NCBI GenBank assembly: GCA_011522905.1 | Contig: WTIB01000003.1 | Span: 1-8,650 of the forward strand | DNA from: Crocinitomicaceae bacterium | Lineage (GTDB): Bacteria > Bacteroidota > Bacteroidia > Flavobacteriales_D > Crocinitomicaceae | Direction of reading: 5' to 3' | DNA: 8,650 nt | In this document: positions 5,878 to 8,650 of the stretch, piece by piece | How the letters are laid out: the number at the start of each line of letters is the position of its first letter | Numbering within the stretch: the first letter of the stretch is position 1 | Notes under the pieces: model-generated | Database searches by the model: none | The model's input: the letters and a program-made list of their open reading frames with translations, nothing else | What the model was told of the DNA's origin: nothing | Made by a program: the position numbers and the translations under genes

Positions 5878-7425
5878 CTAAACTTTGATTTTTTTATTCT
5901 TTTTGTTTCTAAAAGAATACTCTAAAAGTTTGTAAGAGGAAAGCCCTCGCACCGGAACCCACTTTTTATATTTAAAAAACCAACGCATTTGTTTAGACAT
6001 AAGCCCTTTTGTGAAATATGCTTCTAGGTATGGGTGAACAGATAGGCTTATTTGACCAGGTTTATTTTTTGACATTAAGTACTCTAGATTTGACTCTATT
6101 TCTTCTGCAAATAATATACTCGCTTGAATTTCTCCCGTCCCCTTACACGTGGGGCAAGATTCACCAGTTTTTATATCTGTTTCTGGTCGAACTCTTTGTC
6201 GAGTGATTTCAACAACCCCAAACCTTGAGGGAGGAGCAATATTGTGCTTAGCACGATCAGGCTTCATGAACTCCTTCAGCTTTTCCAGCAAGACTTTATT
6301 GTTCTTTTTGTCATGCATATCAATAAAGTCTACACAAATAATGCCTCCCATATCTCTCAATTGAAGAACACGGGCAATTTCTTCAGCAGCTTCAATATTC
6401 GTAGCTAAGGCATTAGACTCCTGCCCATCTGCACCTTTCCGGTTTCCGCTATTTACGTCGATAACGTGCATAGCTTCTGTATGTTCAATAATCAAGTAGC
6501 CACCACTATTTAGAGGAACCTTTTTGCCAAATAAAGTTTTTATTTGTTTGCTTATGCCAAAGCGCTCAAAAACATCAAGTTTTCCGCTGTAGTGCTTAAC
6601 AATTTTCTCTTTACCTGGCGCAATTGACGAAACATATTCTTTTATTTCGTCATATATGATATCGTTGTTGACATGAATATTTGCAAAGTCCCCGTTTAAC
6701 AAATCCCTCAACATAGAGGAGGTTCTGTTTAGCTCACCAAGCAGTTTTTTGGGGCTTCTTGAACCTTTTATGTTCCCATACATTTGACCCCATTTTTCAA
6801 GCAATTGTTTAATGTCGCTTTCAAGGTCTTCTAAAGATTTATTTTCTGCAACAGTCCTAATGATTACACCAAAATTCTTTGGTTTAATCTTTTGCATAAT
6901 TTTTTTTAAGCGCGTGCGCTCTTCATTTTCTTTGATCTTTTGAGAAATCGATACTTTTTCCGAAAAAGGAACAAGCACTAAATAACGACCAGCAATAGTA
7001 ACTTCTGAACAAAGACGAGGACCCTTGGCCGATATAGGCTCTTTAGCAACCTGAACAAGAATAGATTGAGATGAGGAAAGCACGTCTGCTATTTTACCTT
7101 CCTTTTCAATGTCCTTTTCAAGCTTAAAATAACGCAAGTCAGGAACGTTTTGTTTACCCCTCAAGGTGTTCTTACAAAAACGAGCAAATGAATTATATTG
7201 TGGGCCTAGGTCTAAATAATGCAAAAAAGCATCTTTTTCATAGCCCACATCAACAAAAGCGGCGTTCAGACTAGGAACAACCCGCCTTACTTTTCCTAAA
7301 TAAATATCCCCGACCGCGAAATCTGTTCCGCCTTTATCTTCATGAAGCTCAATAAGCTTCCCGTCTTTTAATAAGGCAATCCAGTTATCATTTGATCGTG
7401 AATCAACAACGATTTCTAATTTCAC
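5878..7425 (-). CDS. rng: Ribonuclease E/G family endoribonuclease
   Basis: This single-strand-specific endonuclease of 515 residues should cut mRNA and rRNA precursors. Its length is RNase G-like, without the long C-terminal scaffold of E. coli RNase E. An N-terminal S1-type RNA-binding region starts near residue 37 (VGDIYLGKVRRVVPSLNAAFVDVG). The DNase I-like catalytic domain has HVIDVNSG (Asp323) and CVDFIDM (Asp366), corresponding to the Mg-binding Asp303 and Asp346 of E. coli RNase E. CPTCKG (Cys424, Cys427) is the Zn-link used for oligomerisation. The start is GTG 7425: an in-frame TAA lies five codons upstream at 7440-7438 with no ATG between, and MKLEIVVDSRSND fits flavobacterial homologues. 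No Shine-Dalgarno or clear promoter is visible. A terminator-like hairpin lies about 24 nt upstream, and recX follows after 4 bp. Confidence 0.93.
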   Translation of the reverse strand: MKLEIVVDSRSNDNWIALLKDGKLIELHEDKGGTDFAVGDIYLGKVRRVVPSLNAAFVDVGYEKDAFLHYLDLGPQYNSFARFCKNTLRGKQNVPDLRYFKLEKDIEKEGKIADVLSSSQSILVQVAKEPISAKGPRLCSEVTIAGRYLVLVPFSEKVSISQKIKENEERTRLKKIMQKIKPKNFGVIIRTVAENKSLEDLESDIKQLLEKWGQMYGNIKGSRSPKKLLGELNRTSSMLRDLLNGDFANIHVNNDIIYDEIKEYVSSIAPGKEKIVKHYSGKLDVFERFGISKQIKTLFGKKVPLNSGGYLIIEHTEAMHVIDVNSGNRKGADGQESNALATNIEAAEEIARVLQLRDMGGIICVDFIDMHDKKNNKVLLEKLKEFMKPDRAKHNIAPPSRFGVVEITRQRVRPETDIKTGESCPTCKGTGEIQASILFAEEIESNLEYLMSKNKPGQISLSVHPYLEAYFTKGLMSKQMRWFFKYKKWVPVRGLSSYKLLEYSFRNKKNKKIKV

Positions 7426-7448
7426 AAAAAAATGAGTTTAAGTTTTAC

Positions 7449-7480
7449 AAAAAATGGCCTGGTTTAATTGTTTACCGGCC
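7449..7480 (-). terminator. Terminator-like hairpin between the 30-residue gene and rng
   Basis: On the minus strand GGCCGGT (7480-7474) pairs with ACC-A-GGCC (7463-7456) across a 10-base loop, with one bulged A, and six T follow (7454-7449). It lies 20 bp after the stop of the 30-residue gene and 24 bp before the rng start. It could end the upstream transcript. It could instead be a structured leader through which rng is autoregulated, as the rne 5' leader is in E. coli. The bulge and moderate T-run make it a weaker terminator than the one after HU. Confidence 0.45.
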
Positions 7481-7499
7481 CCTATTTCAGCTTATTAAA

Positions 7500-7592
7500 C
7501 TACTTTTTCTTTTTGTGACGATTTTTTCTTAGACGCTTCTTTCTTTTGTGAGTCGCCATTTTATGTCTTTTTCTTTTTTTACCGCTTGGCAT
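7500..7592 (-). CDS. 30-residue basic protein, AURKAIP1/COX24 (mS38 / bS22-like) family
   Basis: This tiny gene is easily missed by length cut-offs. ATG 7592 to TAG 7500 encodes 30 residues starting MPSGKKRKRHKMATHKRKK and ending RKNRHKKKK. Of the 30 residues, 22 are Lys, Arg or His, and there are no acidic residues. The pattern GKKRKRHK-ATHKRKKR-RKNRHKK is one I recognise from Bacteroidota small proteins annotated as AURKAIP1/COX24 domain proteins. That family includes the mitochondrial small-subunit protein mS38 and the mycobacterial ribosomal protein bS22, which contact 16S rRNA near the decoding region. A role as a small-subunit ribosomal protein here is inferred. It lies between HU and rng on the same strand, behind the HU terminator. 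Only 32 nt separate the T-run from its ATG, and no clear promoter of its own is visible. Confidence 0.85.
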   Translation of the reverse strand: MPSGKKRKRHKMATHKRKKRLRKNRHKKKK

Positions 7593-7624
7593 AATATATA
7601 TTTTAGTGTTTTTTGTTTCTTTTT

Positions 7625-7652
7625 AAAAAAAATGCACCCCGAAAGGAGTGCA
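7625..7652 (-). terminator. Intrinsic terminator after HU
   Basis: On the minus strand TGCACTCC (7652-7645), loop TTTC, and GGGGTGCA (7640-7633) form an 8-bp stem with one T-G wobble. Eight T follow (7632-7625). It lies 31 bp downstream of the HU stop codon. The + strand reading has a C-A mismatch in the stem and lacks a 3' T-run, so it acts on the minus strand only. Confidence 0.8.
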
Positions 7653-7683
7653 AAGCTATGAAATATATTTTAATATTCCGTTT

Positions 7684-7974
7684 TTAGTCAGCAGCCACGT
7701 TGTTTTTAACCTCTTCAACAAAAACTTTAGCCGGTTTAAAAGATGGAATATTATGTGCTGGAATAATAACAGTTGTTTTTTTAGAGATATTTCTCCCTGT
7801 TTTTTGCGCACGCCTTTTTACTACGAAGCTTCCAAAACCTCTTAAATAGACATTTTGGCCCTCTGAAAGGGAACGTTTAATAGATAGCATAAATGCCTCA
7901 ACTGCTCTAAGAGCCTCAGATCGCTCTAACCCTGTTTCTTCAGAAATGCCTGCAACTATTTCTGCTTTTGTCAT
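7684..7974 (-). CDS. HU/IHF family DNA-binding protein
   Basis: This is a 96-residue nucleoid-associated protein that binds and bends DNA as a dimer. The fold is evident: helices at 3-14 and 18-38, then NVYLRGFGSF (41-50), the signature beta segment, and the beta-arm at about 53-76 followed by PSFKPAKVF (77-85). In most HU proteins the arm tip reads RNPxTG and the proline wedges between base pairs. Here it reads R61-N62-I63-S64-K65-K66, so that proline is missing. This matches the form I know from flavobacterial HU proteins and is not a mutation of this copy. It is divergent from mutY. A TATTTTTG -7-like box lies upstream at 8017-8010, and a strong terminator follows the gene, so HU is probably transcribed mostly alone. 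Confidence 0.93.
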   Translation of the reverse strand: MTKAEIVAGISEETGLERSEALRAVEAFMLSIKRSLSEGQNVYLRGFGSFVVKRRAQKTGRNISKKTTVIIPAHNIPSFKPAKVFVEEVKNNVAAD

Positions 7975-8009
7975 AATTCTTTTGTTTTATGTTACTATTA
8001 TTAAGGCTA

Positions 8010-8017
8010 CAAAAATA
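8010..8017 (-). promoter_or_regulatory. Predicted -7 box of the HU promoter
   Basis: TATTTTTG on the minus strand matches the Bacteroidota TAnnTTTG box exactly. At the expected -33 position (20 bases further upstream) the sequence is GGTG, a poor match to TTTG. Transcription would start near 8004, about 30 nt before ATG 7974. Only half of the promoter is convincing. Confidence 0.45.
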
Positions 8018-8072
8018 TACTTTACATTTATTAAATTCACCTGTTCTTAAAAAAAAACAAATTTAATTATAA

Positions 8073-8650
8073 ATGGTTCATTTCCAAGAATCTCTATTGT
8101 TATGGTATGCAAAAAACAAAAGAGACCTTCCGTGGAGACACACGAAAGACCCTTATCGAATATGGTTAAGTGAGGTAATTCTTCAACAAACAAGAGTCAA
8201 CCAAGGAATGGACTATTATTTAAAATTTATAGAAACATTTCCTACAGTTGTAGACCTATCAAAAGCTTCAGAAAAACAAGTTCTCGCTTTATGGCAAGGG
8301 CTTGGGTATTACTCTCGGGCAAGAAATTTACACCAAGCGGCCAAGGAAGTTGTCAACGAACATAATGGCGTATTTCCGTCTGATTATAAAACGCTCCTAA
8401 AATTAAAAGGAGTTGGCCCATACACAGCGGCTGCAATTGCTTCATTTTCATTCAATGAAGCAAAAGCCGTTTTGGATGGAAATGTATTTAGAGTCTTAAG
8501 CCGACTGTATGACATCAATAAACCAATAAATTCCACAAACGGACAGAAGGAGTTTCAGGACATTTCTAATAACTTATTGAATACATTAGATCCTGCTACA
8601 CACAATCAGGCGATGATGGAGTTTGGGGCACTTGTTTGTACACCCAAAAA
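8073..8650 (+). CDS. mutY: A/G-specific adenine glycosylase MutY (5' part, cut by window edge)
   Basis: MutY removes adenine mispaired with 8-oxoguanine, preventing G:C to T:A changes. The first 192 residues are present, and the frame is open at the right edge. Landmarks: WLSEVILQQT with catalytic Glu34 (E. coli Glu37), LWQGLGYYSRARNL (73-86), the helix-hairpin-helix LKGVGPYTAAAI (111-122), and VLDGNVFRV with catalytic Asp135 (E. coli Asp138). HNQAMMEFGALVCTP at 177-191 leads into the first Cys (189) of the 4Fe-4S cluster. The remaining cluster ligands and the C-terminal 8-oxoG-recognition domain lie beyond the window. ATG 8073 fits the family start. It is divergent from HU; no good promoter was found in the 98-bp gap. 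In Flavobacterium, mutY is followed by ssb and gldD, a neighbourhood that may continue past this edge. Confidence 0.95.
   Translation, partial: MVHFQESLLLWYAKNKRDLPWRHTKDPYRIWLSEVILQQTRVNQGMDYYLKFIETFPTVVDLSKASEKQVLALWQGLGYYSRARNLHQAAKEVVNEHNGVFPSDYKTLLKLKGVGPYTAAAIASFSFNEAKAVLDGNVFRVLSRLYDINKPINSTNGQKEFQDISNNLLNTLDPATHNQAMMEFGALVCTPK

Noticed and set aside
6018..6364. Two overlapping + strand frames opposite rng
   Set aside because: Both are antisense to the catalytic domain of RNase E/G, which explains the base pattern.

Overview
The window is AT-rich bacterial chromosome from a member of the Bacteroidota, most likely Flavobacteriales. This rests on several signs. All three predicted exported proteins have signal peptides ending just before a Gln. 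An outer-membrane TonB-dependent receptor carries an N-terminal carboxypeptidase-like regulatory domain. The HU protein has the RNISK-type arm I associate with flavobacteria. Shine-Dalgarno sequences are missing, and promoter-like sites fit the Bacteroidota pattern TTTG-N19-21-TAnnTTTG/TTCG. I see no mobile element, CRISPR array, tRNA or rRNA. The genes are nearly all housekeeping and packed tightly, and no stretch over 300 bases lacks a gene.

Layout from left to right: the last 16 codons of an unidentified + strand gene; a minus-strand pair of a CvpA-family membrane protein followed by a small exported beta-rich protein of unknown function; tadA on the + strand, divergent from cvpA; recO on the minus strand, whose 3' end overlaps that of tadA by 12 bp; a large TonB-dependent receptor that sits upstream of recO in transcription order, with 6 bp between them; a divergent promoter region; a periplasmic thioredoxin-like gene on the + strand, overlapping recX at the 3' end by 15 bp; then on the minus strand, in transcription order, HU, a 30-residue very basic ribosomal-type protein, ribonuclease E/G (rng) and recX. 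mutY runs off the right edge, divergent from HU.

Functional themes are genome maintenance (recO, recX, mutY, HU), RNA processing and translation (tadA, rng, the small mS38/bS22-like protein) and the cell envelope (receptor, exported thioredoxin, CvpA, small exported protein). Two gene starts are non-ATG and are fixed by in-frame stops just upstream: TTG for recO and GTG for rng. An intrinsic terminator follows HU, and a second terminator-like hairpin lies between the 30-residue gene and rng.

I did not find a clearly new biological system. The items most worth a second look are the 30-residue gene, which length cut-offs usually miss; the hairpins around it; the same-frame receptor-recO junction; and the unidentified exported protein behind cvpA.
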